NCBI GenBank assembly: GCA_963556145.1 | Contig: OY744462.1 | Location: 1,426,001 to 1,490,000 of the forward strand | DNA: 64,000 nucleotides | From: Hygrocybe punicea | Lineage: Eukaryota > Basidiomycota > Agaricomycetes > Agaricales > Hygrophoraceae | Reading direction: 5' to 3' | Shown here: positions 23,560 to 36,482 of the stretch, in pieces | Numbering within the stretch: position 1 is the first letter of the stretch | Layout of the letters: each line of letters begins with the position of its first letter | Notes under the pieces: generated by a model | Databases searched by the model: none | What the model was told of the DNA's origin: nothing | What the model saw: only the letters and a program-made list of their open reading frames with translations | Position numbers and translations under genes: made by a program

Positions 23560-25734
23560 ATGCAATTGTGCCAGAGGTCTAGAGATAGACCCAATGCTCT
23601 TGTCTGGTAGTCCTGAGTCCACGGGTGTGCTGTGATGTATGATTGTCCAAAGCCATCGTCCTGTTCCATTCAGACGTCATAACGATGATTGGCCGTGTCG
23701 AAAAGTAAGAAAAAGAGCATAAAGCTCAAAGCTTGGTAAACTTTTTCCTGGTGATGAGGCACACAAAACTGGGAGAGGTGTTCTTGCAAGAAAGCTGTGA
23801 ACCGCGCTTGGAACTTGGCAGCGTCACCATCAGTGATAAGTTTGTACATGTCTATGAGAGAAGGTTCGAATGATTGTTTGAGGTGGCACCTAAGCCATTG
23901 ATGCCATTGGTTGGCTACTTCTCCATTGGGAATTCGGAAGGTGCACTCTGACTATCGAGATATGAGTACTGGTGCAGCGTTATCACATGAACACATACAA
24001 GCGACGACCCACGGAACTCGTGCACAGCAAGATAGCCTGTATAATATAACAGACCCCAAAGGCCGTCATTGGACACAGCATTCAACCTGGAGGCAAATTG
24101 TGAGACATAATTGAAGGCAAACAATCAAGAGACACTAACATTTTAAAGTTCGTCATTTCATCCACTTCCAATCCAATGGTCTTCTGTGTGATGAGAAGGT
24201 CGAAGTCGGCATGAAACTTGGTGCTAGCTTGCCAGAGGTTTTGCACCAAAGGGGAATATCATCCTACACCACTCGTCAGCTTCATGTCAAGTGATTTGCC
24301 AATAACCGAACCAGTTTCAACCCAAAAATCAGAAATTCTACCCCTCTCCAATGCTCTCACAATGGAGAGTGGATTGAATAATCTGACAGATCCAGAACCA
24401 TGTCTTGCTGTATAACCATTGTAGTGTGCTCGAAGCTTGGCCATATCCAACTAAAGAAGATAGTCAGTATAATTGCCTCGTGTTTTGAATAGAGCTACGC
24501 ACAACGTGGGACTTCTGTGCCTTGCAAAGCAACTCAACTTCCTGCTCAGTGAACAAAAAGAATTCAGCATATCGGTTGTCTTCAGCATGCATAGGGAACA
24601 CCTGGATGGCACTGTAGCTGATTAGGCCGAAAGCAATTGGAAAAACTTCATACCTCGAGATTGTTCAACCGCGACAACCAGCCTGATTTAGCTGTCCTAC
24701 AAATCCCTACCAGCATACTTGAATACACAGCATTGTTTCCCTGCAAAATTACTTCACTCAGTATAATTTCTGGCATCGAGGCGATGACAGACCTTCAGCA
24801 GTGAACCGAAGACGCTGCCAAAAAAAGTGCTAGCCTGTATAAGGAAGTTAAGGTTCACATCGACAGAGGTGAGGGAGTGAGGAAGCGTACCTGATCAGCA
24901 TAGCCATACTCTATCGCACCATGCATTGGCGCATCATACTCATCAATCAGCACGACGACGCTTTGCTTGTATGCAAACTGCAAGACCCTAGATAGCGTTT
25001 GCAGTGCTGTTGGGCGCAAGCGTGGTTCCTTCTTGATCTCCTGATACCATAGCATATGCTCCTCTTTAACGATGGAGTTACGGAACAGGGCCAAGCGTTT
25101 AAGGAGCTCTGAGATTATCATGCCATCAAAACCTGCTAGCATATCCTCATAGGTGCATCCTTGTATATCTTGTGATTGCTCAGCACACTCTTCGTAATAT
25201 AGACCAGACAGCTCACCTTGAGATCGAGGTATAAGACAGGACATCTCTGAAAGTGCTTAGCAACAAGATCTTGGTAAGATTCTCCAGCAATCAGTGTCTC
25301 GTTGAAAATGGACTTGGTAATGTCTGACATTACCAAGTCCATTTTCAATGAGTCTGCGGCGCCAAGGGGCTCCGATTGGGGATGCTCGAGAAACTCCCTG
25401 AAGTGAGTGGCATCAACAAACACAACATATCATGCTACAAAATAACTTGCCGAATCATAGAAAGGGTGAGTGACTTGCCACAACGCCTTGGATGAAGAAT
25501 AAGGTGGTTGCTTAAGCCATCATGGAGGAAAGCCTCAATGGTGAGGGTTTTGTCAACGAAAGTCGCAGGTTCAGAGCCGAACAAGTGATTGAACGAGCTA
25601 GCACTGGAACAAATCAAATCCTGGACCACAACTGCAGTGCGGCCATTAGTTCCAATGAGCACACAATGATAGGAGTTAGCGTTAGTAGAAGTCATGGACA
25701 AACTTGAATTTGTCATGGTATTGTTTACTTCCAT
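23560..25734 (-). pseudogene. AAA-ATPase-like / PD-(D/E)XK nuclease protein, transposon-associated
   Basis: Reading down the minus strand: FVDKTLTIEAFLHDG then HLILHPRRCGKSLTLSMI (Walker A region of the AAA-ATPase-like family PF09820), FVDATHFREFLEH, PVLYLDLK, then VVVLIDEYDAPMHGA (Walker B plus sensor), LNNLEVFPMH, LRAHYNGYTARH, LFNPLSIVRALERGRISDFWVETG. All are family landmarks in the usual order. A final part around 23640-23760 resembles the usual C-terminal PD-(D/E)XK domain, with EQDDGFGQSYI where the family has a GxGRxD-type motif, so the active site seems mutated. Stops interrupt the 24.1-23.6 kb part. Members occur in bacteria and in expanded copies in fungal genomes; function is unknown. 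Position between the TET and Plavaka genes suggests it travels with them. Confidence 0.7.
25298..25352. repeat. 55-bp near-perfect hairpin inside the AAA gene
   Basis: A 27-base arm (ending ...GGTAATGTC), one spacer base, and its reverse complement, with one mismatch. The hairpin lies in the coding part between the Walker A and Walker B regions and would encode a short insert (about residues LKMDLVMSDITKSIFNE). Confidence 0.8.
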
Positions 25735-26041
25735 TTGTATTGAAAGATGGGGAATTCACTGGCAGACCATATAACGCCTTCACCTGCTTTTATATACATA
25801 ATCTGAGAGGCTGACAAGGGATTTACAGTCATTCTCCAACGTCGACTATTAATATCACGCCCCTCCAACACACAAACTGCATCAGGAAATCTACACATTC
25901 CTTTTTCGGACTTATCAGTCACTTCCGCTTTTTGCTGTCAGCTTTAGATTTTTTTGCATTACTTCTGCATACTTCTGGCTGACTTGTCATCCACCTTTTC
26001 TCAACGAGAAATTATGTCCTAAGTTCAAAAAAGTTCCTATT

Positions 26042-29000
26042 TTAAAACATAGTTTCATGGGCATGGTAATCTATATATTTGTTCACATAGTACGAGTGGA
26101 ATGCTTGCAATGTGTGATGGAAGCGGAAGTGACATGGGAGTGCCTGACCACCATAAATCCCCATCAAGTGCGCACTGCGTAATATGGTGTCTGTGTGTAT
26201 AACTGCCATATTGCGATGTCCTCGCACTAAGTCAGGCTCGACCATCCACATCCATGTGAGCTCACATGGCTCTACCATACCACCCAAGGGTTTGAACCAC
26301 TCAACAAGAGCACATGGGTACTTGACATCACCATACATGAAATCAAAGAAGAGCTGCACTCGTGCAGTGTAGAGCCCCGGAATCCAGCGAGGTGTTGGTC
26401 TTTCACGATGAAGACAGTATCATAACGAGGTGCCTCCTTGTACCAGGATGGGGTTGCACAAATTCTTTCTCGGTGCATACCTCTGACACCACATAAGTCA
26501 CTAGGTGCATAATAAATGCAGGTGGCTGGATGGTAGACAAAGATTCTGCTTGTGAAGGGAGGGCAGTCGTTTAAGGAAATTTCATAGCCTGGGATAGGGG
26601 AGTCAGGGTTAAGAACATCAAACAGGAAGTGGCGGATGTACTCTTGAAGTTGGGGTTGGTTAATGTGAAGCATAAGAGCTGGAAGAGATGATAGGTAACC
26701 GCGTGCTTGAGTCGGCATTACATTAGTATTGGTAGTTGATTCCAAAGGTAACATACCTTGTGATTTTGCTAGCTGCACTTCGCCCTCATACCTCTTCCCA
26801 TCCACTGCCCCTTCATCATCAGCATCTGGGTCCTGATGTTTGAGTACTGGTGGCACCAAGCAGGGAGGAGAGATGTCAGTGACAGGGCCTTCAAGCATTC
26901 CACGGTTTGTGAAATCAACTCTTGCTGTGGCCAACTTGTCTAGTCGTTGGTTTGTCAACAACATTTCACCTAATGCATTCCAGCGACTTGATCAGCGCCA
27001 TGGACATTTGACAGCCTTGATATGTCTAGACTCTGTTATTGATGAGCAGAGGCCATTTGGGGCACTGAATATTTATATGCACATCAAATAGTGATCAAGG
27101 GAGTGTTGTCGCAGTAGTAAGAAGTCTTCACGAACACCAATTTCAATGAATATCTGATGGTCACGATGGAAGTCCACAAGAGCAGCTCTGAGTGCTTGCA
27201 GTGTGTGCTTGTCTATGATAGTGTTGCCGAAGTTCAGGTCTGGTTTGGCACATGGCCAAACCTGGACCCAGATGGCGTCAAACCATCTCTCCGCGTTCGG
27301 TCTGGGTTCAGATGCGGTCTGAAACCCAGACTGAGGTGGGCTCACCCCATCCGTTCTCCTCACGAATGGCAGGCACGTATCAATAGATACGGTGCTGCAC
27401 TTCGCAAGGTAGATGGGTGCTGGGGAGCCCTCCGGTGTCCCCAAGGGATGTGGAGGGACGGGGGGTCTTGTCCCATGGTCCCTGCCTGGCATTGCCAGCA
27501 CTGCTGCTGTCAACCGTTGTCCTCGTCAGGGTGGTGGTATGGTTGTGGTGGTGTTGCTGCCATGGCTGCTGCTGCTGCTGCTGCTGCTGCTGTCACCATT
27601 GCTGCTGCCGCTGTTGCTGCTGCTGCTGGAATTGCTGCTGCTGCTGCTGCTGTCGTCGTTGTTGCCGTTGCCGTTCCATCGTCGTTGTTAACGTTGACGT
27701 TGCTGTTGCTGTTGCCACCGCTGGTAGTGGTGGTGGTGGTGGTGGTGGTGGTGTTGCAGCTGTCCTGCGTCCGTTGGCATTGCATTGGCATTGGGAATGG
27801 TGGTGTGCTCGTGATGTGCTCGGGGTCAAGTTTCCTGTCACAGATAATATTAGCAAAGGTAATATAATTGATGAGACTCACCTGTGTTCATGAACGTGAC
27901 ATTGTGTCGCGTTCATTGGCCTTGCATTGTTGCGGGGTTGGTGAAGAAAAGGTGATGGTCACATGATACCATTTAACATGGAAAAGTAAGTAAAGAAATA
28001 CGAAAAACAAATGAAATACCTTAAAAATATTTACGTTCATGGTTTGGATGTGGTTTGGAGCCGTTTGGGAAATCCGGCCAGCCTTGAAACCCTGAACCAA
28101 ACCCGCAGTCCGGTTCAGCATTTGGCTGAACTTAGACTGAATCCTGGGTTCTGTTCGGGGTTTGAACCGGGTTCAGCTAGGTTCAGAACCGAACCACGGC
28201 AACACTAGTCTATGACTGATCGACGTGCATAATAACAAAAATCAAGGAAGGTGCTGAAGGCACAGACCATTTGATCAGGGACATAGCTGACAATAGCAGG
28301 AAGGAAGACCTGTGGCCATATTGTCAGCCATATCCTCACGTCATGAAAAATATACTCCTACCCTCATGAGAGCCTTTGAGTCGTCACCAGTCCACTGTGT
28401 AAACCTTCAGCCTTGGTGGAAATGGCGTAGGCCAGGGAATGCTGGTGCAGCAGCAATACAGTGGTCAATGTCAGCCATGATTCTGCATGCTTCTGTGGCA
28501 GTATGTGTTTGTTCTATGTAGTCGACGACAAATGTAACAAGATGGTCCTTAAATGTTCCTTTGATTAGTTGGTGGAGTATGTCAGGGCTTAGAAGTTCAT
28601 GGATATCGGCTCATTGGAAGTAGGAGGTAAATGGCTAGCAAACACATGTAGTTAGAATTGGGCAATGTATGGCATCACTTCAGACTCACGACAACTTCAC
28701 CAACTACACCATAACCATGCCATAGTTCCTGGAGGTCAAATTCCTCCTGAAGCGCATCAGTGTGTGTTTGTGTGCGGTTACCAAATGCTTCATCTGAATC
28801 AAGTTTGTCAGATGGAGCACGGCATCTGAGCCCATAGTCAGCAAGGGTCAATGGTTATGAGGTATGGCACTCACTTGGGGCACCAACCTTGCACGATGCA
28901 TGCAAGCAATGCTTGCTCAGGGTAATCAGCTATGTAGGGACCAAGTTTATAGATAATATGGTGGAAGTGGCCATCCCCGCATTGTGTGACTCAAGGGGTT

Positions 29001-29927
29001 GTCATGTGTGGACATAAAGAGCGTAGGATCTGGGTGAGGGAGCTATGAAATAGTTGTCAATGAAATTGGCAGAAATCTGGATCTGTCTCATTCTCACGAT
29101 CTGCTGTGGTGACGATATCCAGGTGAGGGATGATTCTAGACAGAGTCTGAACTTAGACGTACATTTTGGAATTGATAGAAAGCCTATCACTGTTATGGCA
29201 TCTTGGTGAGACCATTGGACAACGTTGTGGACAGGTCCAAGTGAGGCATAGAGGGGATAGTAATCAGTTTGCCCAGTGGCAACTGAGACTGTTGTCGTGT
29301 TGCTGCTGAGTACAATTGGTGCGAACATAGCCCCATGATTGGCTGGATCCTGTGCGATGACATCCTAATGCAGAGTCAGCATGGCACATGGCGGAGGAGG
29401 GCCGGTGAGATCCTGACCGCTTGCTGCCATGCCCAATTGCCTGACATCAAGTCCATGTACTGTTGCCATCCATCTAAAGAGAAGACATGTTTTGGTGCAT
29501 AGTCAATCTCTCCTACAAAATCTGTGCTGCCCAGTTGGTGTTTCATGACTGTCAGAATGTCACGGTGCCAGACTTCGTATGTAGCAGTTTTCCAGCATGG
29601 AGGGTTCTCTTCTTGGATGTGTCCTGTGTAGCTGACTTCGAAACTTGACCAGGGTGCATCACCTGCTTGTGTCGCATCCACAGTAGCATATAGATCATCG
29701 GTATTTGCATATGGAGGGTATAAATCCATATGGTGGTTGATATTGCTAGCAGACATCTCAACCTGGCGGAACAGGAACTTGGCCATTTCAAATTCCGGAT
29801 GGCCAGGATATTGGGAGTAATTGTCCTTGTCTCTTGAGGAAAGAGGTGGTGGAGAGGAATTGGGTGGGAGATCATCCCCAAACTCGTCACAGGGTGTGCC
29901 TGGAGCCGACTGAGAATTGCCATTCAT
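26042..29927 (-). pseudogene. Plavaka transposase (second lineage), decayed and split by an hAT-like element
   Basis: From the start at 29927 the order is: PEFEMAKFLFRQVEMSASNI, ANTDDLYATVDAT, DAPWSSF, MSGNWAWQQA (29430), then TTVSVATGQTDYYPLYASLG and HNVVQWSHQDAITVIGFLSIP (29280-29160), YKLGPYIADYPEQALLACIVQGW (28950-28890), SPDILHQLIKGTFKDHLVTFVVDYI (28590-28510), AAAPAFPGLRHF and FTQWTGDDSKALM (28440-28370). The hAT insertion comes next. It continues with DKHTLQALRAALVDFHRDHQIFI, LRQHSLDHYLM, GLCSSITESRHIKAVKCPW, MLLTNQRLDKLATARVDF, and the tail VKYPCALVEWFKP, MAVIHTDTILRSAHL, FHHTLQAFHSYYVNKYIDYHAHE. This is the full Plavaka plan. A TGA (28407-28409, minus) replaces an expected Arg before FTQW. 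At least one further frame break plus the insertion make it inactive. Confidence 0.85.
27219..28207. mobile_element. hAT-like non-autonomous element B
   Basis: 989 bp, ends TAGTGTTGCCGAAGTTC and (inverted) TAGTGTTGCCGTGGTTC, perfect 8-bp duplication GTCTATGA at 27211-27218 and 28208-28215. It sits within the Plavaka coding sequence. It contains a coding-like segment at about 27340-27500 (WQARINRYGAALRKVDG..., +) shared with element D, then a long GCTGCTGTT-type triplet tract (27540-27760). Moderately CpG-depleted compared with C and D. Confidence 0.9.
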
Positions 29928-30391
29928 AGATTAATCAAGAATTGGCTCACCGTCAATGATGCCATGTCTCAATATATGGGGTCCTGTCAGAAGTGGCGGC
30001 TCAATGGCATGAATCACAGAGAAGGGGGGGCTTGGAGAGCAAGAACAAACTTGTGATGGAAGAGAATGTGGAGGTGATTGGGAGGATGAATTTAGAGGGA
30101 TCGGAGCCAGCCTTTGGTTGTGTGTGTGTAGATGCTGCATTCGTCCCGACTGACTGCGGAAAAATCATTTGCATCCGGGATGTGGGCACTGAAATATTAG
30201 AGGTTGAAAAGGTTTCTTGAGTCGATTCATGCCTAACATGCTAAGTCGTGGAGGCAGGATCAAGGGTCTAAATTACAGGCTGTGCGACTGGGTGGCATTT
30301 CAAGTTGGTACTGTACAGTAAATATTCAATGACACATTATCATCAAAAAAAAAAAAAAGTACATTGAACCTTTCCATTTTGAACTTGAACC

Positions 30392-32502
30392 ATGCCCCCC
30401 AAAAAATTGCCTGTCATCACCTCAGGCATTGTGACTCACACTGGCAACAAAAATCGTGTCGTGGGCCTGCCCGATATGCCTGTGAAAAGGGTAACGAAGG
30501 AAGAAGTAGCGGCAAAAAAACAATTGGCCAAGGAGACCAAGACAGCGAAAGAAAGCAAAGTCCCGCTGGCATTGCAAAAGGTTGCTGCCATCGAGGAGGA
30601 CCAGAGGGCTACGGAGAGTGATAACCAGCGTACTGCTAACAACCCTGTTGCAAGTGACATGGTATGTGTTGCACGAAAGTTGGCCAGGAAGACCAATGCT
30701 GCCGCAAATGATGGTAAATTGATACAATGGAACAATTGAGACAGTGTCTACTCACCATGCCATGCACAGATCCCTTTGCCCAGGACATCATGGACAACAA
30801 CAATGACCTGGAGGGGAAAGACACCAACAATCCCAGCATCCACGAGAGTGAGTCAGGCTCTGGCTGGGAGATTAGGGAGGCTGGAGCTGAGGTTGTTGAG
30901 CAGCCAGTGGATGGTAAGAAAGAAGATGCTGCCAAGGTCCTAGTGAAAAAAAGCAGCAAGTTAAAAGCAAAAGGGGAGGCAGCTAGGTTACGTGTGACAG
31001 AGCAGCGTGTTAATCTGGAACCCGGAGATAAATGTAAAGCTGATGTTCACATGTCACCCAAAAAACAGTGAGGACCCTCGATGAATTGACACATGTTCCT
31101 ACTTCTATGTTGTCTGACTGATCCTCTTAGGTCCGCAGCCAAGCACACTAAGGTGAGCAAACCACCTGTGGGGCTGGTTCATTGGTGGGACACTCCAACA
31201 ACTGGTCAGAGATTCAATAGTATTAGTACTGCACCTACCTCCGAGTCCGACTTGGAGCAAAGCTTCAGTGAGATTAACCCAATGTTGGATCTCCCTGGTG
31301 GGATCAGCGATCAGGAAGAATCAACGATGGGACATTCGGTGGTCACACCCATGCCCACCATTAAAACCGAGGGGAACTTAAAATATGATGTAAGTGTTCT
31401 TCATTGATTGTCTGATAATCAGTAACCATGCACCTGAAACATACAAAGTCCATTGCACAGATCAAAGTTGGCAATTCTGATCAAGGGTCAGCATCTGCAC
31501 AGAAAATCAAGGACAAGGGTCGCAAAAGCAAAGTGACACTCAGCAATCTGCCGGCTAATACTTCCGCGAGGTTTGGAACAATCTTCATACCTGGCATCAA
31601 AGCCTACATTGGTTTGATACCCACATGGTCTGAACCAAATGTCAATATACTGGAGAAGATCTGGGATGACGTCTATATCTCGGATTGTGCCAAGGTTGGA
31701 TGGGAGACAGATGACCCAGTCTGACAGCTGGTGAGCTTTCCTGCTGATTACCAGTTACTTAACTCACTTTGAAGTTAGATTGGTTATCATCTCGAAGCCT
31801 GGCATAATGGATTTGCTCAGCATGCCATGATTGCAGTCCGGTCTCTGCTTATGGGATCTGATTACACAGACAAAGAACACCATGCTGAGGCTGCGGCATA
31901 CTTCATTGGTGCCACCCCAGCTAACTGCCCCTTCTACTGGAAGGTACGCAAAGACTACAAGAAATTAGTATGTTCACACCCATTTTGATTGAAAGCCACC
32001 GGTGATCACATCCAACAGCTCTTCCAATCAGATGTTGTGATGTACACCCTGTCATCACACAGCAAGCACATCAAATTAGCTGATGCAGATGCTCGGGTGA
32101 AGTATCCTGTGGGAGCACTGATCCTATTAATCCAAGCAGTAATCCTACTAATGTTTGTGTGCGTTGTAGCTAACTATGACAACTTCACAGGTCTTGTGAG
32201 CTTTCACGTTCTGGTTGACCAGTGAAGAGGTGATCCCTGCTGGCAAGCTTGGACACTTTTCAGCAGAAAAATATGGTGATCGACTGGTGCTCAGATCCAA
32301 TGGTCATGCAAAGACAGAGAAACGGGCCTTGGCTTTACTCTCCTCTGTAGAGGGGTTGAGTGCCAAACAGTGGGATGCCATTATCACAGCAGCCAACCAA
32401 TTCGCATTCGACATCCAGAGCAAAGATTGTGGACCTCTTGCCATTGAGAGCAAGGAAGAGCATTTTCTGCTTCAGCAATCTGACATGGAAGAAGAGTCCT
32501 GA
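30392..32502 (+). pseudogene. Transposon accessory protein, recurrent in Agaricomycetes, decayed
   Basis: The chosen start at 30392 gives MPPKKLPVITSGIVTHTGNKNRVVG, a recognisable opening of a lysine-rich protein found beside these transposases, followed by a charged coiled-coil-prone region (KEEVAAKKQLAKETKTAKESK). Further exons carry KPPVGLVHWWDTPTTGQRFNS, SARFGTIFIPGIKAYIGLIP, LEKIWDDVYISD, WHNGFAQHAMIAVRSLL, ANCPFYWK, YPVGALILLIQAV, GKLGHFSAEKYGDR and LSAKQWDAIITAA. The stop is at 32500-32502. No enzymatic domain is seen. It is divergent from the Plavaka gene, with about 465 bp between starts, as in other copies of such elements. Several junctions lack clean splice sites, so probably no longer intact. 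Confidence 0.6.
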
Positions 32503-35500
32503 GATACCATAACCATCCTGCAATTGTTGTGATTTGTCTGATCTGATAATACTGCTCTGTGTTTCCCTGTCGCATCCCTTTTGTTACCTGCCCCTTTTGT
32601 TATCTGCCCCGACCTGTACCATATCTAAAAATATATATACCCTGCCTTTTTTGTGGACTTTTCATCCTGCTTGCATAAGTCAGATGCACTATGTGAAAGT
32701 ACTAATGCTTCCCACTGAAGCTGTGGACTTTCATAGCTTTTTGAAACTTAGAAAAGCTCTGGGAACTTATATTAGCGGACCGACCCTGCTAATATAAGTC
32801 GGTTCAGCTTCGGGCTTTTTGAGCTTTTTGGGCTTTTAAAAGTACAGAAAGCCCAAAAAAGGAGATTTGTAAGTTTCCTGATGTGCTGTCCAACTTCACT
32901 AGTACTTGCACCACCATAATGTTGATTTGAACATGCGCTGCGATTTCAAAAAGGGCACTTATCCAAGTCGTGCAGGAGTCTGCTAGAGAGCCCATCCATT
33001 GACTGTTCGTCCCCCAACTTCGCCTCTAACTTCAATTGCTTACCTGTGTAACCCATCACTTGTATGGCGTAACCATCCAGTACTTCAACTCAATGCGTAT
33101 GAGAGATGAAACAACAATTCAGCAGATCTGAAGAGCGCAGTAGCCCTAAGTTGCCTCCCTCGTCGCTTCTATGTCAATCTGCTGCCTTGGTATCCCAGCG
33201 CTGTTTCGCATACACAGCGCTTCCCTCCTATCTTGCACCAACTCAGTGCCTAGAAGAGCCAAAAGAAAAGGTGGCAGAGTCCCGCCATCCTCGTCAGTCA
33301 AATTCAAATCTGTCTAGAAATAATATAATTCTTGACTACGAGGCCCGCATTGAAAGTGCAGAGATGGCTCATGACGAGGCAGAAACCCATTGGCGTGTCA
33401 TTGCTGGTAGCTGGTCGCAGCTCATCACCATCTTCATTTCTTGAGGTACATGCTGCCGACACTCGAACTAGCTTTTCTCATATGCTGTTCGAGGGTGGCA
33501 GTCCCCTTGTTCTTGCCAACATTCCTCATTTACCCTCAACTCTGTTGTTCAACTCCCAATCTCCCAGTCATCAGTCCCTCGGCATGCACCCTCCTTCCTC
33601 TAGACATCACATTCCCTCTAGTCGCCCTTCGTCCTTGCGCAGTTCTGCATCAGTACCCCATCCCTCTGCCCCTTTTTCGAATATTCCTCTTCCACCTCCC
33701 CCCAATCCTAAACTCCGTTGCTCAAGTCATGTCCATTCATGAGCCAATAGTACAGATGGCTCTGTAGATGTATCAGGCCAGCCATCAACAAAAAAATCAA
33801 AAAGTAGCCATAGTCGTGATCACGACTGAGTACGCAGTGACTGTGCAATGTATGCTGAATCAGTGAGTGACGATACTCATTTACCTTGCTGTGAGCCACC
33901 TTATAGTAGTGAATGAAGCCGCTGCTCAACTGGATCAAGCCGGTTTGGAATGATGCTCCCGCCATCCACGCTGCACCCTCTCTCAGTCCGGCTCAATTGG
34001 CTCCCGTCCCTCTAGGTCAGTTCACCAGCTCCCTCAGCATTGACGAGATGCTCCTTCAGGCGACTGTTGGGGGAAACGATTCAGATCGGTGGGTAGCTGG
34101 CCTCAACGGCACTACACCTGATCCAGTCTCTTCCTTGCCACCCGCCACACTCTGCCAGCACACTTCACATCACAGACACAGACCACAACAATCCGGCTCA
34201 ATCTGACTTATCGTACCTGCAACCCAACACTTGACTTTGACCCAAATCGCCCATGTCGAACTACCGGCCACATTCGCATTCGTGCCCACGCACTACTCCA
34301 CATAACCACTTTCCGCCTCAACCAGCCATCACGACAGGGCCAGGGATGAATGCTGAGGCAGCGGTTGGCCCACTCTCACAGCCTGGCCCAATGCAAACAT
34401 ACCAGATGCATGTTTTTGCACCCATGGTCACAGGGGCCTATTTATTCTACATGTGGGGAGCAGTCAGAACACGAAGGATGGCCTTCTTGCCCTGTCGTGT
34501 TGCTTTTGTCAGTCCATGTTTGACCATTATCACTTATACGACTGCCATATTCTTTTCAATCAAACAACACGCTGCCCGGATGGCATTTTCAAGCACCTTT
34601 GCTCTATCTGACTTGCCAGGGAGTAGGTTGGAAACCGAGATGGCAGGGCAAGAGCACCCTGCTGTTGGTTCTATTCAGTAAGCCCCAAGTGCTGGCTTGT
34701 TCGTTTCCACCAATAAAGTGTTTTCATCTGCTAACAATGTTCTACATAATGGTGAGGGAGTTTGAGAATGAGATGATAGGGGGTAGACCATCCTCCCATT
34801 TTCTGTAAGTGCCACCCTTTTTGTTTTCTCCAACAAAGTGTTTTGGTCCACCTTTGCTCTATTACATTTACTGAGAAGTGAATATGTCTGTAAGCCCCTT
34901 GTGCCAGCCCATTCCTACTACCTATCTTGGTAAAAGTTGCCAAAAGTGACCCCCAAAATTTTCAAAAACTTAAAGGTTCATCTTGTAGAGAACATTCATA
35001 GGATCAAATTGATCCAAAGATCTCAAAAATTGGTGGTCGGTTTCTTGAGATATAAGCAAAATGGTGATTTTTCACAGTTTTGGCTTGCATAAATCATAGA
35101 GGCCTCGTCACATTCCCAATGAAATTTGCAGATGGTAGCCACCTTCCAACCCCTCATCTCGAGCTCATCCCAGGGCATCTTATTGATCAGGGCACCGACG
35201 TCATGGGTCAACAGGCCGTTTGTCCCTTTCCCGCCCCTGGACACCTATATTTTGCTGCGGTACAGCACCGCTGTGTGCATGCAATGTAGCATGAGGACAT
35301 CCAAGTCAAACTTAGGCTGCACCCAGCACTGAGAGGCCATGTCAAGTATGTACACGATGTTTGTAGTATTCCACCAGAGAATCCAAGAAAAACATCAACG
35401 GCAGGCAGGTACAGTGTGGCACTGGCATCTAATCTCAAATCAGACCCTCCGAGAATGAAAGAACGTAGTCAAGGATGCTTACAACAAGGCAAAGAGTCAG

Positions 35501-35557
35501 AACAAGTCATGAAAACCTGGCGTTCTCTTCCACTCACTCCACCCATCCAATCTTGCC
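32503..35557. other. Degenerate, low-information region
   Basis: CpG-poor DNA with short open frames (for example 33913-34206 and 34253-34681, +; a Pro/His/Ser-rich stretch starting MSNYRPHSHSCPRTTPHNHF) that do not resemble known families. A small hairpin near 32815-32865 (GCTTTTTGGGCTTT and its complement) is present. Probably the right flank of the composite transposon. Confidence 0.35.
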
Positions 35558-35565
35558 TTCTTATT

Positions 35566-36471
35566 TAGTGTTGCCGAAGTTCAGTTCGGTCCGGTTCCGA
35601 GCCTTTTTGGCGGAACCGCGAACTGAACTTCAGGTCCGGTTTGGCGCATGGCCAAACCTGGACCCGGACGGCATCGAACCGTCTCTCCGCGTTCGGTCTG
35701 GGTTCAGACGCGGTCTGAACCCCGGACCGAGGTGGCGCCGGTGGTGGTGGTGTTGCGGCTGTCCCGCGTCCATTGGCGTTGGATGGCTTGATGCAGCAGC
35801 TGCTGCTGCTGTTGCCGGCGTTGCTGCTGCCATTGTTGCTGCTACCGGCGTTGCTGCTGCTGCTGTTGCTGTTGCCGCTGCTGCTGTCACTGCTGCTGCT
35901 GCCGTTGCTGCCGGCGCTGCCGCTGGCCGTTGCCGTCGTCATTGCCTGGTTGCCACCGCTGGTGGTGGTGGTGGTGGTGGTGGTGGTGGTGGTGGTTTTG
36001 CGGCTGTCCCGCGTCCGTTGGCATTGCGTTGGCGTTGGGATCCATTTTGTGCCGTGGTGGTGTGCTCGCGATGTGGTCGCGGTCGAGTTTCCTGTAACAG
36101 ATAACATTAGTAAAGTTAAAATAATTGAAGAGACTTACCTGTGTCCATGAACGCAACATTGTGTCGCGTTCATTGGCCTTGCGTTGTTGTTGTTGGTGAA
36201 GAAACCTTCTTGTAATGGTCACATGATCCCATTGAAGACGAAAAAGTAAGTAAAGAAATACGAAAAACAAATGAAATAAATACCATAAAAATATCCGCGT
36301 TCGCGGTTTGGATGCGGTTTGGAGCCGTTCAGGAAATCCGGCCGGCCTCGAAACCCTGAACTGAACCTGCGGTCCGGTTCAGCATTTGGCTGAACTTGGA
36401 CTGAACCTAGGGTTCGGTTCTGGGTTTGAACTGGGTTCGGCTAGGTTCGGAACCAAACTACGGCAACACTA
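35566..36471. mobile_element. hAT-like non-autonomous element C
   Basis: 906 bp with ends TAGTGTTGCCGAAGTTC and (inverted) TAGTGTTGCCGTAGTTT, perfect 8-bp duplication TTCTTATT at 35558-35565 and 36472-36479. It lacks the WQARINRYG segment but has the same GCTGCTGTT triplet tract and (GGT)n run (35970-35995) and the same right third as D. Its right end abuts the RPN8 fragment. Confidence 0.9.
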
Positions 36472-36482
36472 TTCTTATTGAC

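Noticed and set aside
27414..27893. Long alanine/leucine/cysteine-rich frames in the triplet tracts of elements B, C and D
   Set aside because: Triplet repeats are open in every frame; the products are low-complexity artefacts. Only the preceding WQARINRYG segment looks coding.
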